Assembly: GCA_035621215.1 (NCBI GenBank)
Contig: CP141729.1
Coordinates: 1-64,000, forward strand
Length of the DNA: 64,000 nt
DNA from: Oscillospiraceae bacterium MB08-C2-2
GTDB lineage: Bacteria > Bacillota > Clostridia > Oscillospirales > Ruminococcaceae
Direction of reading: 5' to 3'
The position numbers were made by a program, and so were the translations under genes. This document shows, in pieces, positions 32,309 through 40,764 of the stretch (position 1 is its first letter; each line of letters starts with the position of its first letter). The notes under the pieces were generated by a model. It saw only the letters and a list, made by a program, of their open reading frames with translations. It was not told where the DNA came from and did no database searches.

Positions 32309-33421
32309 TTATTGTTCCCAGACAAATTTAAAGTCAATTTTCAGGTCATCCCGTACAGCGACCAGGGAATCACGAACAGCCTTGTTCATGGGGATACCTT
32401 CCTCGCTGCGCTTTAAGAAAGCGAGATATTCCTTTTCGCCGGCGGTAAAGATATGATCATGGCCGGGGGCTTTTTTGGAAGCACGCAGCTCCCGCAGGAT
32501 ATCACCTGTGTTTTTCTTGAACTGCTCCACCTCTATAAAGGCATTAACATCAATGGCGATAAAGAAGTGGCCCAAATGGTAGGGGCGCTTATTGCCCTCC
32601 TTGTCAAAGCCGTTGAGCGCAGTCAGGAAGCTGCCACATTGGAGAGCAGAGGAGAGAATTTCCACCACAGTGGCGTAGCCGAAGCCTTTAAAGCCGGCCA
32701 ACTCCTCACCGATGCCGCCAACAGGTGCCAAAGCGCACTCGCCGCTGACAAAGCCCTTGAGAGCAACATCCGGATCGGTGACAGGGTTGCCGTCGTTATC
32801 AATGACCCAGCCGGAGGGGAGCTCTTTTCCAATACGGGCATAGTGCTCGATTTTTCCCCGCTGGGAGATAGAAGTGGCGCAATCCAGAACAAAGGGGAAA
32901 TCCTCATCGGTTGGGATACCAAAGGTCAAGGGATTGGTACCCAGCATATTTTGCACACCAAAGGTGGGAGCAATAGAGGGGCGGGCATTGGTTCCGGTTA
33001 TGCCGATCATGCCTGCATTAGCTGCCATAATGCCATAGTATCCGGCAATGCCAAAATGGGTAGAGTTGCGGGCAACCACCATGCCCATTCCATATTCCTT
33101 GGCCTTATCAATGGCCATCTGCATGCAGCGCACACCGACTACATGGCCCATACCATCGTGGCCATCCACCACAGCGGTGGTTTTGCCCTCTCTCACAATC
33201 TCAAACTGAGTAGTCGGGCTTTGGATACCATCGTTGATGCGATCGATGTACACCGGCTTAAAGCGCCCCACTCCGTGGGAATCAATTCCACGCTTATCCG
33301 ATTCAATGAGGACAGAAGCGCAAATCTTAGCCTCCTCGGCAGGCACACCGATAGCGGTAAAGGCCTCGGCCATGAAGCCCTCCATCCGGTCAAAAGTTTC
33401 ATAAAAAAGTTCAGTTGACAT
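32309..33421 (-). CDS. Malate/L-lactate dehydrogenase-family oxidoreductase (Ldh2/YlbC-type)
   Basis: 370 residues. The Ldh_2 family is recognised from ESDKRGIDSHGVGRFKPVYID (near 41-60), VVDGHDGMGHVVG near 83, VVARNSTHFGIAGYYG near 114 and the NPLTFGIPTDEDFPFVLDCATS block near 163. The conserved RGxDSHG and NSxHFG segments carry the substrate and catalytic histidines. NAD(P)-dependent members act on malate, L-lactate, ureidoglycolate, 2,3-diketogulonate or sulfolactate. Third gene of the leftward operon with uxaC and a PatB-like enzyme, so a 2-keto/2-hydroxy acid derived from uronate breakdown is possible (inference). Confidence 0.9.
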   Translation of the reverse strand: MSTELFYETFDRMEGFMAEAFTAIGVPAEEAKICASVLIESDKRGIDSHGVGRFKPVYIDRINDGIQSPTTQFEIVREGKTTAVVDGHDGMGHVVGVRCMQMAIDKAKEYGMGMVVARNSTHFGIAGYYGIMAANAGMIGITGTNARPSIAPTFGVQNMLGTNPLTFGIPTDEDFPFVLDCATSISQRGKIEHYARIGKELPSGWVIDNDGNPVTDPDVALKGFVSGECALAPVGGIGEELAGFKGFGYATVVEILSSALQCGSFLTALNGFDKEGNKRPYHLGHFFIAIDVNAFIEVEQFKKNTGDILRELRASKKAPGHDHIFTAGEKEYLAFLKRSEEGIPMNKAVRDSLVAVRDDLKIDFKFVWEQ

Positions 33422-33551
33422 TTTTTAACCACCTTTCCAATACTGGGAGCCACCGGAACCAAAGCAGCTGCTTTGTATACGACAGCCCCGGAGAAAAGGG
33501 CAGGCTCTGCATGCAGCATAGGCTTGCCCTTGTTTTCTGTTTTAGAACGCT

Positions 33552-34949
33552 TTAGAAGCCAAAGTAGTTGGCTGCGTTGTAATAAGAGATATTCTTTACA
33601 ATGTTGGTCAGCCTTTCCATATCGGCAGGGAACTCGCCGTTTTCCACCCAGTCTCCAATCAGGTTGCAGAGGATGCGGCGGAAATACTCGTGGCGGGTAT
33701 AGCTCAAAAAGCTGCGGGAATCGGTGAGCATGCCCACAAAATGAGCCAGCAGCCCTTGGTTGGCCACAGTGGTCATTTGAGCCTCCATGCCGGACTTGGT
33801 ATCGTTAAACCACCATGCAGAGCCAAGCTGTATTTTGCCCTTGATGCCGCCGCCTTGGAAGTTGCCCATCATGGTTGCCAAAGCATCGTTGGCGTTGGCG
33901 TTGAGGCTGTAAAGAATGGTTTTAGGCAGCAGGTTATCCTGATCCAGAGCATCCAAGAAAGCAGAAAGCTGCGTGGTGACCATTTCATCCGAAACACTGT
34001 CAAAGCCGGTATCCGCCCCCAGCACCTTAAACATCCGGCTGTTGTTGTTGCGCAGTGCGCTGAAATGCAGCTGCATAGACCAGCCCATCTCGGCATATTT
34101 GCGTCCCAAAGCCAGCAGAAGCTCGGTTTTAAACTGTGCGCTTTCCGTTTGGCAGATAGACTCTTGTGCCACAGCCTTCTTGAAAATAGCCTCCAGCTCA
34201 TCGGCAGTGGCGCAGCGGAACACAAAGCCATCCAAGGCATGGTCAGAAAGGCGCCCGCCCAAAGAATGGAAGTATTCCACACGGCCGCAAAGAGCCTCAG
34301 CCAAAGCGGCAAAGCTGCCGATGGAAGCGCCGCTCACCTTGCTCAGCCGATCCAGATAGGGGATAAAACCGGGATTGCCCGGTTCCAGCACCACACCGGG
34401 GCGAAAGGTAGGCAGAACCTTGCAGTCAGTGCCGGAACCGGCGCTGATTTGCTTGTGGTATTCCAATGTGTCGGCAGGGTCATCGGTGGTACAGAGTGTT
34501 TCCACATGGAACTTCTTGAAGATATCCCAGACACAGAAATCCTCCCGTGCTAAAACGGCGTTGCAGTGATCCCAAGCTTCCTTGGCAGTGGCACCGCTCA
34601 GCAGGCCGTGGTAATCAAAATACCGTTTTAGCTCCAGGTGGGTCCAATGATACAGAGGGCTGCCGATGCAGATCTCGATGGTTTCGCACCATTTCTGGAA
34701 CTTTTCAAAATCAGGAGCATCCCCCGTGATAAAGCGCTCTTCCACGCCGTTTGCCCGCATGAGGCGCCATTTGTAATGATCGCCGCCCAGCCAGATCTCC
34801 GTGATATTGGCAAAGCGTTTGTTTTCGGCAATTTGCTGTGGGATCAAGTGGCAGTGATAATCCACAATGGGAAGATCCTTAACCGCTTGAAAGAGATTGA
34901 TGGCAGTTGGGGTACGCAGCAAGAAGTTTTCATCCAAAAAAGCTCGCAT
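33552..34949 (-). CDS. uxaC: Glucuronate (uronate) isomerase
   Basis: 465 residues, RBS AAAGGAG. UxaC hallmarks: FLLRTPTAINLFQAVKDLPI near 9-28, the metal-binding IVDYHCHLIPQQIA near 30, EIWLGGDHYKWRLMRANGVEE near 52-72 and AWWFNDTKSGMEAQMTTVANQG near 380-400, followed by the conserved FVGMLTDSRSFLSYTRHEYFRR. Interconverts D-glucuronate with D-fructuronate, and D-galacturonate with D-tagaturonate, in the cytoplasm. The other Ashwell-pathway genes (uxuA/B, kdgK/A) are not in this window. Sixteen bases from the PatB-like gene, so same operon. Confidence 0.96.
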   Translation of the reverse strand: MRAFLDENFLLRTPTAINLFQAVKDLPIVDYHCHLIPQQIAENKRFANITEIWLGGDHYKWRLMRANGVEERFITGDAPDFEKFQKWCETIEICIGSPLYHWTHLELKRYFDYHGLLSGATAKEAWDHCNAVLAREDFCVWDIFKKFHVETLCTTDDPADTLEYHKQISAGSGTDCKVLPTFRPGVVLEPGNPGFIPYLDRLSKVSGASIGSFAALAEALCGRVEYFHSLGGRLSDHALDGFVFRCATADELEAIFKKAVAQESICQTESAQFKTELLLALGRKYAEMGWSMQLHFSALRNNNSRMFKVLGADTGFDSVSDEMVTTQLSAFLDALDQDNLLPKTILYSLNANANDALATMMGNFQGGGIKGKIQLGSAWWFNDTKSGMEAQMTTVANQGLLAHFVGMLTDSRSFLSYTRHEYFRRILCNLIGDWVENGEFPADMERLTNIVKNISYYNAANYFGF

Positions 34950-34964
34950 AAGGCATTCTCCTTT

Positions 34965-36149
34965 TTATTTTTCACTGAGGTAACTCTGAATTCCGGCCAG
35001 CAGGCGGGTCAGGGCTTCCTTTATATTTTCTTCCGTTGTGGCCAAATTGATGCGGATGTGAGTGTCCCCACCGGCTTCCAGAAACCAGTTCCCAAAATCC
35101 ACTGCTAGGCGGCAGCGTTCCTGCACCACCTGCACCATTTCATCCTCCGGGATATAGGCTCCCAAATCAACCCACAGCAGGTAGGTTCCTTCTAAAGGGG
35201 AGACAACAGCCTCCGGCAGCTTTTGAGCAAGGCGCTCCTTAATGGTGAGGTAGTTGGTGTGAATAATGGAGAGCACTTCTTCCAGCCATGGGGTACCCTC
35301 GCGATATACAGCCTCAGCAGCCGTGCAGCCAAAGGCGCTGGCATCGGGGATGCAAATGGAACGGGTATAAGCATCAAAGCGAGCCCGCAGCTCTGCATCG
35401 GGGATAATGGCAAAGGCAGTCTGACAGCCTGCCAGATTGAAGGTTTTGGAAGGGGCGGTCAGGGTAATCATTTTATCCTCTTCCCGGGCAACGGTTGCCG
35501 TAGGCAGATGACGGAAACCGGGCATGATCAAATCATGATGGATTTCGTCGCTGATTACCTGCACTCCATGCCGGCGGCAGATATCCAGAAGCTTTTCCAG
35601 CTCGTCCTTTTTCCAGACCCGGCCTACCGGGTTGTGAGGGGAGCAGAGAATAAACAGCTTGACCCCATTCCGAATAATGTTTTGCTCAAATCCGGCAAAA
35701 TCAATGGAATAAACGCCGTCTTGGCCAATTAAATCGGTGCAGATTAGCTTGCGGCCCTGATCCTTCACCGCATTCATGAAGGGATAGTAGCAAGGGCTTA
35801 AAATAGCGCAGGCATCGCCTGGCTGGGTCAAGGCACCGATCAGCCAGTAAATGGCGGGAACCACACCCGGCGAAAAGCGCAGCCATTCCCTCTGAACCCT
35901 ATAGCCGTGCCGGTTTTGCTCCCAATCTATAAAGGCCTGCCAAAATGACGGTTCAGGGGTATAATAGCCATAAACGCCAAATTCCACCATTTCTGCAAGA
36001 GCTTTTTCCACACAGGCAGGGGCCGCAAAATCCATATCGGCCACCCAAAGGGGCAGGAGATCATCGCTGCCAAACCTTTTTTTCAGCGCATCCCATTTCA
36101 GGCTGCCTGTTCCTGTTCGCCTGCGTGGAATCACTTGTTTGAGTTTCAA
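34965..36149 (-). CDS. PatB/MalY-type PLP-dependent aminotransferase or cystathionine beta-lyase
   Basis: 394 residues. The start is TTG 36149, with GGGGTGAC upstream and no better start nearby. MalY/PatB features: KWDALKKRFGSDDLLPLWVADMDF near 19-40, SPCYYPFMNAVKDQGR near 118, CSPHNPVGRVW near 167, VISDEIHHDLI near 200 and the PLP lysine in TLTAPSKTFNLAGCQ near 228. Such fold-type I enzymes cleave C-S bonds (cystathionine, cysteine S-conjugates) or transaminate. Its place upstream of uxaC is metabolically unexpected; the promoter region (36150 onward) is shared. Confidence 0.9.
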   Translation of the reverse strand: MKLKQVIPRRRTGTGSLKWDALKKRFGSDDLLPLWVADMDFAAPACVEKALAEMVEFGVYGYYTPEPSFWQAFIDWEQNRHGYRVQREWLRFSPGVVPAIYWLIGALTQPGDACAILSPCYYPFMNAVKDQGRKLICTDLIGQDGVYSIDFAGFEQNIIRNGVKLFILCSPHNPVGRVWKKDELEKLLDICRRHGVQVISDEIHHDLIMPGFRHLPTATVAREEDKMITLTAPSKTFNLAGCQTAFAIIPDAELRARFDAYTRSICIPDASAFGCTAAEAVYREGTPWLEEVLSIIHTNYLTIKERLAQKLPEAVVSPLEGTYLLWVDLGAYIPEDEMVQVVQERCRLAVDFGNWFLEAGGDTHIRINLATTEENIKEALTRLLAGIQSYLSEK

Positions 36150-36503
36150 AATGTCACCCCAATTTCAGTATTGTTGTGGAATCATATCCACTTTATTGCT
36201 ATATGCTCAAATAAACCTGTCTTTCAGGCAATCGGATAACTTCAAATTGCATCGGTTATAAGGTAGATTAAGCATAAAGGACTGCTTTAAAGGACACAGA
36301 AACAGTATAACACAAAAGCTTTCAAACCGCACCCGATTTTTTCTATTCCCTATAATGAGACCGAAATGTTTACACTTTCATTATAATTGTCTTGATTAAA
36401 AAGTGTCGTTTCATGCCCTATATACTCATATATAACATGTGGATTAGTCAGTGCGAATTATACTATTTAAAACTCAATATAGATATTATACTATAAGTAT
36501 ATG

Positions 36504-36545
36504 AAAATCCCTGCCTCTTATAAAAAGAAGGCAGGGATTTAAAAA
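36504..36545. terminator. Hairpin terminator in the 36.2-36.7 kb gap
   Basis: AAATCCCTGCCT pairs with AGGCAGGGATTT with A/T-rich flanks on both sides. It lies about 175 bases downstream of 4hbD on the minus strand. Confidence 0.7.
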
Positions 36546-36612
36546 TTATACACCTGAAAGGTGTTTCCTCACAAATAAGTGCCGCATAAACCACGGCTTT
36601 CACTTTGCCCTT

Positions 36613-36634
36613 GCCGCAGGTGAGCGGCTTTTTT
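36613..36634 (+). terminator. Compact terminator-like hairpin
   Basis: GCCGC-AGGTGA-GCGGC followed by six T, on the plus strand. No plus-strand gene ends here. The region 36150-36718 otherwise shows no supported gene; it holds the promoter of the PatB/uxaC operon near its left end. Confidence 0.5.
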
Positions 36635-36718
36635 ATGTTCTTGCAGCGGTACATTATTTTATCCATCTAAAGAAGCATGGCGCGGAAATAAATATGTGTG
36701 AAAACATCTTTAAAATGA

Positions 36719-37837
36719 TTAATAAAGTGCCCGGAAAATCTTGCGAATCTCATCCTCATCCAAAGGCACATAGTTGTTAACCAGCAGGCGCTGCTGGTTG
36801 GCTATGGTGCTTTGTGTAAAGCTTTCGATTTGCTCGGTGGTCATGCCATATTCTTTCAGAGGCTTTTTGGCAATAAGGCGGCCAAGGAAAGTATCCAGTG
36901 CTGAATAGATATCCTCATCATTGCTCAGTTCCAAAACCTGAATAATGATTTCATCAATCAGAGTGATGTTGCCGGTGGGGTCTTTCGCCTTATAGCATTT
37001 GAAAACCTGAGTAAAGAACTGATAGTTGGCCTCGCCATGAGGGACATGGAAGGCGCCGCCAATGGAATAAGACAAAGCATGAACAGCACCAACCCCGGCG
37101 TTGCCAAAGGCAATACCCGCATAGTTGCTGGCAACGGCGAAGTTTTCCAGCAGTCTGCCTCTGGCTTGGGGGCCTTCATTCAAAATAATCTTGTAGCCTT
37201 CCAACAGCATGCGGAAAGCGGCCAAAGAATAAAGGCGGGTATAGGCATTCGCTTTGGGAGAGAGGCAGGATTCAGCCGCATGGATCAGCGCATCCACCGA
37301 GCTGGTGGCAAACACATAATGGGGCAGGCCTTTTAAGGTCTCGGGAATCAGAACCGCATAATCGGCATACATTTGCTCCAGCCCGAAGCCTCGTTTCAGG
37401 TTTTGAGCCTTCACTTCAAATACAGAAAGATTGGTGACCTCACTGCCGGTTCCACAGGTGGTGGGAACAATCACCAGTTCTTTGCTTTTGGCAGGAGCGG
37501 GCACGCCTTCGAATAAAGTGGCAATGCGATCCGGCAAATCCAGAGCCAGCAGCTTGCTGATATCCACAACCGAACCGCCGCCTATGGCAACCACCCGGTT
37601 AAACTGCAGGCCTCTGGTCTCATGGGTGATAGCGTCGATCATCTCGTCGTTGGGCTCGCCGGTGCCGAATTTTTCTACAAACAGCACATGAGCCTTGCAG
37701 CCCAAAGGCTTCATAAAAGCTTCATATAAAAAGCCATGGGTTAAAATCAGGTCGTTTTCTCCTATGGCGAAGGCTTCATGAAATTCCTTGAAGCTATCCA
37801 GCACACTGATTTTAGGGACGATTCTGAACTGCTGCAC
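36719..37837 (-). CDS. 4hbD: 4-hydroxybutyrate dehydrogenase (iron-containing ADH family)
   Basis: 372 residues from GTG 37837; GTG 37843 is an alternative, but only three bases from AGGAGG. The sequence follows the Clostridium kluyveri enzyme closely in length and in blocks: GEPNDEMID, RVVAIGGGSVVDISKLLAL, VPTTCGTGSEVTN, GLPHYVFATSSVDALIHAAE, IAFGNAGVGAVHALSY, FHVPHGEANYQFF and QQRLLVNNYVPL. The D-H-H-H iron ligands fall in DALIHAAE, HALSY and HVPHGE. It interconverts 4-hydroxybutyrate and succinate semialdehyde with NAD(H), as in succinate or GABA fermentation to butyrate. No other gene of that pathway is in the window. Confidence 0.93.
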   Translation of the reverse strand: MQQFRIVPKISVLDSFKEFHEAFAIGENDLILTHGFLYEAFMKPLGCKAHVLFVEKFGTGEPNDEMIDAITHETRGLQFNRVVAIGGGSVVDISKLLALDLPDRIATLFEGVPAPAKSKELVIVPTTCGTGSEVTNLSVFEVKAQNLKRGFGLEQMYADYAVLIPETLKGLPHYVFATSSVDALIHAAESCLSPKANAYTRLYSLAAFRMLLEGYKIILNEGPQARGRLLENFAVASNYAGIAFGNAGVGAVHALSYSIGGAFHVPHGEANYQFFTQVFKCYKAKDPTGNITLIDEIIIQVLELSNDEDIYSALDTFLGRLIAKKPLKEYGMTTEQIESFTQSTIANQQRLLVNNYVPLDEDEIRKIFRALY

Positions 37838-37914
37838 TTGCACATTCCTCCTGGATTTTGGTTGCTGTTTAGGGCGAAAACAGCGTGGAGCCATTCTTCA
37901 CCCGCTGATTACAG

Positions 37915-37974
37915 TTATAGTCTTATAGGTTCAAAACCGCAGTGCGGTTCTAAACAGCGGCGATCTGCCGCTAA
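37915..37974. repeat. Dispersed 60-bp structured repeat, copy B
   Basis: Partner of copy A at 32041-32100, same orientation, about 83 percent identical. Contains the perfect stem AACCGC-AGT-GCGGTT and AGCGG-CGATCTG-CCGCT. It lies just upstream of 4hbD, in a 340-base stretch (37838-38180) with no gene. Confidence 0.7.
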
Positions 37975-38104
37975 GCGCTTTATTGAGTATAGTATATACC
38001 ATTCTGCTTTAAAAAGAAATATGGAGCTTTGTGTTAATAAGGCGAGAATTAATCATTATTTTGGCCGAATCATTATGCTCTGATTAAAAATCTTCCAGTA
38101 TACA

Positions 38105-38148
38105 AAAACCGGCTTACCTCCCAGATAATAGGGAAGTAAACCGGTTAT
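38105..38148 (-). terminator. Terminator of the amidase gene
   Basis: On the minus strand AACCGGTTTACTTCCC pairs with GGGAGGTAAGCCGGTT (two mismatches or wobbles) and is followed by TTTTTG. Confidence 0.8.
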
Positions 38149-38180
38149 TACGATAAATGAGATTGTTTTCTCCGCAAGTC

Positions 38181-40064
38181 TTATTGAAGTGCTGCTTTGA
38201 GCCCGTTGGCCAAGGAATCTGCAACCTGCTTCATTTGGCTCTGGCTGGTGGCATTGGTATACTCCACAGGATTGCTTAAAAAGCCCAGTTCCACTAAGAC
38301 AGAAGGGGCTGCAGGCAGCAGGGTGACACGGTAATAAGACTGCACAACCTTGCGGTTGGTGCGTCCCATTCCGGAGGAAATGCTGGAAAGCAACGAGTTT
38401 GCCAGCTTATTGGAAAGATTCTGGTGGTAATAGCCTTCCAGACCGCTGACCGTGTTGGCATCGGTGCTTTCAGCTATGGCGTTGTGGTGGAGAGAAATAA
38501 ACACATCACAGCGGGTTTCTTCCATCATTTTCAAGCGGTCATCCAACGAAACGTAGGAATCATCGTCCCTTGTCATAACCACAGTGGCACCCAGTGCCTC
38601 CAGTTTATCACGGACAGCATAGGCATGAGCCAGATTCAGGGTGCTTTCAGTGGGGCCAAGCTTACCGGCAACACCCAAAGCGCCGCCATCCTTGCCGCCG
38701 TGGCCCGGGTCCAGCATAACGGTTACATTGGCAAAGGGAGTGCTGGAGGAGGTATCCACGGAAGGCTTATAGCGCAGAGTAAGCAGCGTATTTTTACCAT
38801 CAAAGGAAACACTGTAGCCCCAGATGGATTTGCCCTCTTTCAAATTAAAGGTATAGGTGACTGCTCCGTTTTCCTCCGAGACAGAGGAGGAAGAAAACAT
38901 TTTGCTGCTGCTTTGCCCGGAAACAGCGGGAGCACCGCTGGAATTAAACAGAGTCAGCTTGAGGGTGCTGCCGTCAATGCGGGAGAAATAGGCGGGGGTA
39001 TCGGTACCGGTTAAGGTGTAGACTTCCTGCTTGCCGTAAACCGCAAGCTGCGCCGAGCCGATGGAGTTGGAAACACCGCCCTTGCCCAGTACAATGGAAA
39101 CCATATCCTTAGGGACAAAGCCGCCGGAGGAAAGCTCAAAATAGCTGTTATCCTGCGATTTAACCGTATCCCGGGAGCCTTGCTTGAGATATTCCCGGAA
39201 GCTGCTGAGGTCTTTTACATCGGGGTATACAAAGCCTGCATAGCTGGAAACTTCAAGAGTGATGCGGGCACCCTGACCGGCAACATACACTTCGCCGGTG
39301 GATTTATAGGTGCTCTTGTTTCCGTTGTAGCTCAGGGTATAGGTGACCTGCCCCGCCTTGGTGACGGTTCCGGCCTCGTATTCCTTGGTAATGGGGATTT
39401 CACCTTTAAAGGTGGCGGGTATGCCGTTGGAGGAGGCAGCGGCCACCTGCTCCAGTGTGACACTCTGCCCGCCGAAGGAGGCGGTAACAGTAGCACCGGC
39501 AGGAGCCACACAGCCTACGCTGAGGTTGTCACCATATTCCACACCAGACATAACCGCCGGTGTCATAGAGGATTGGGTGATCTTGGTAATGGGGGAGCTT
39601 CCAGAAGGCTCGCCCACTCGTTTAATGGTCACACTCTGTGTTTTGTCACCTTGCTGGAAGGTAAAGGTATTGTTGCCGGATTCCAAATTGACCAGCACAC
39701 CGAAAAGACCGTTGGAGGTGGTGCGCTGAATTTCGGTATCGCCCATATAAACCGGCTGTGAGGGATCAGAAGTGCCGGTAATAAAATAGGTCTTGTATGT
39801 AGTTGTCAAGGTGGAGGTGGGGCGTGTGATGGAAAAGGTGGTGGAAATGCTCAAATCCAGCGCCACAGTCTGGCTGCCGACGGCTGTATTTTGAATGGGT
39901 AGCTTGCCGGAAAGCATGGCGCTGACCGGCATAGCCGCCAGCGAAGCTTTGGGAACAGCGGATGCGGCAGATGTGACAGAGGATGTCCGTGCCTCCACGG
40001 TAGGAACAACAAAAACGGCTCCGATGACCAAAGCGGCACTAACCAAAATCGTTAGAATTTTCAT
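38181..40064 (-). CDS. Secreted N-acetylmuramoyl-L-alanine amidase (Amidase_3)
   Basis: 627 residues. A signal peptide (about 1-25, MKILTILVSAALVIGAVFVV) is followed by an alanine/serine-rich linker, a long beta-rich region (about 70-440; likely AMIN-like or wall-binding modules) and the C-terminal zinc amidase domain (about 447-627). Zinc and catalytic residues are seen in VMLDPGHGGKDGGA, the glutamate in GPTESTLNLAHA, FISLHHNAI and the last glutamate in SVLVELGFLSN. It cleaves the amide bond between muramic acid and L-alanine in peptidoglycan, in growth, cell separation or sporulation. Monocistronic, with its own terminator. Confidence 0.92.
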   Translation of the reverse strand: MKILTILVSAALVIGAVFVVPTVEARTSSVTSAASAVPKASLAAMPVSAMLSGKLPIQNTAVGSQTVALDLSISTTFSITRPTSTLTTTYKTYFITGTSDPSQPVYMGDTEIQRTTSNGLFGVLVNLESGNNTFTFQQGDKTQSVTIKRVGEPSGSSPITKITQSSMTPAVMSGVEYGDNLSVGCVAPAGATVTASFGGQSVTLEQVAAASSNGIPATFKGEIPITKEYEAGTVTKAGQVTYTLSYNGNKSTYKSTGEVYVAGQGARITLEVSSYAGFVYPDVKDLSSFREYLKQGSRDTVKSQDNSYFELSSGGFVPKDMVSIVLGKGGVSNSIGSAQLAVYGKQEVYTLTGTDTPAYFSRIDGSTLKLTLFNSSGAPAVSGQSSSKMFSSSSVSEENGAVTYTFNLKEGKSIWGYSVSFDGKNTLLTLRYKPSVDTSSSTPFANVTVMLDPGHGGKDGGALGVAGKLGPTESTLNLAHAYAVRDKLEALGATVVMTRDDDSYVSLDDRLKMMEETRCDVFISLHHNAIAESTDANTVSGLEGYYHQNLSNKLANSLLSSISSGMGRTNRKVVQSYYRVTLLPAAPSVLVELGFLSNPVEYTNATSQSQMKQVADSLANGLKAALQ

Positions 40065-40244
40065 GAATCAGCCTCCAAGGAATTTTTATTAACTGCGGGC
40101 ATAAAGCTCACGGTGAGATGAACGATAAAACATAGTGAGAAGCTGTGCCCCACCGGGCGCCGGAAATTATAATGTTTCAAATGACGATCAAAAAATGAAT
40201 TAATACGGCGCACAGGCGCCGCATAGCAACCTTTTGGGGCTGCT

Positions 40245-40272
40245 GTGTTAAATAGTTATAACTATTTAACAC
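40245..40272. promoter_or_regulatory. Perfect 28-bp palindrome
   Basis: GTGTTAAATAGTTA is followed immediately by its exact reverse complement, with no loop. It lies between the small Cys-rich gene and the amidase gene, in the amidase upstream region. Zero-loop symmetry favours a dimeric protein-binding site over an RNA hairpin. Confidence 0.55.
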
Positions 40273-40280
40273 GAATTATA

Positions 40281-40496
40281 TTATAAGGCAAACTCTGCGG
40301 GATCAAACTCCGGCAGAGCGGGAAGTCTTCTGGGGATGCGGCGCAGAGGATCATAATCAAAGCGGCGGCAGTGGAAATCCGGTGCAACAATCCCTTTTCT
40401 GGTGCAAAGAATCATTTTGCTGTCGTTGCTCCAAAAGCCCATAGAGCAATAACGGCAGGCCGGGTCAATTCGATTTCCAAACAGTTTTTGTGCCAT
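40281..40496 (-). CDS. Small Cys-rich conserved protein
   Basis: 71 residues from ATG 40496, preceded by GGAGGTGG. Four cysteines: PACRYCSMGF near 12-16, ILCTRKG near 31 and FHCRRFDYDPLRR near 43, a likely zinc or Fe-S knuckle, followed by the conserved YDPLRRIPRRLPALPEFD tail. I recall similar short proteins in many Oscillospiraceae genomes; no function is known to me. Confidence 0.75.
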   Translation of the reverse strand: MAQKLFGNRIDPACRYCSMGFWSNDSKMILCTRKGIVAPDFHCRRFDYDPLRRIPRRLPALPEFDPAEFAL

Positions 40497-40764
40497 GAAA
40501 TCCACCTCCAAATACTATGTCCAGTTTAACAGAAAATCCGACACAAATCCAGATTTACCATAAAATTCATACCTCGCTCATATTTGTAACCAATTTTTTA
40601 TTCAGTGGTTCTTATGGGCTTAGTGATGGCCTTTTCCTTGATTTTAAGGCCCTTGTGTGGTACCATTGCGCATATACTGTTTTTCAAAAAATGATCACTG
40701 AACCAACGCACTTGTTCAGAAGAGCTCTAAATAAATAGACCCAACAAGGGAGGTGCCGGCCTGC

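Noticed and set aside
36463-36666. Leftward 67-codon frame downstream of 4hbD
   Set aside because: It crosses two hairpin terminators, has no ribosome-binding site and no recognisable motif.
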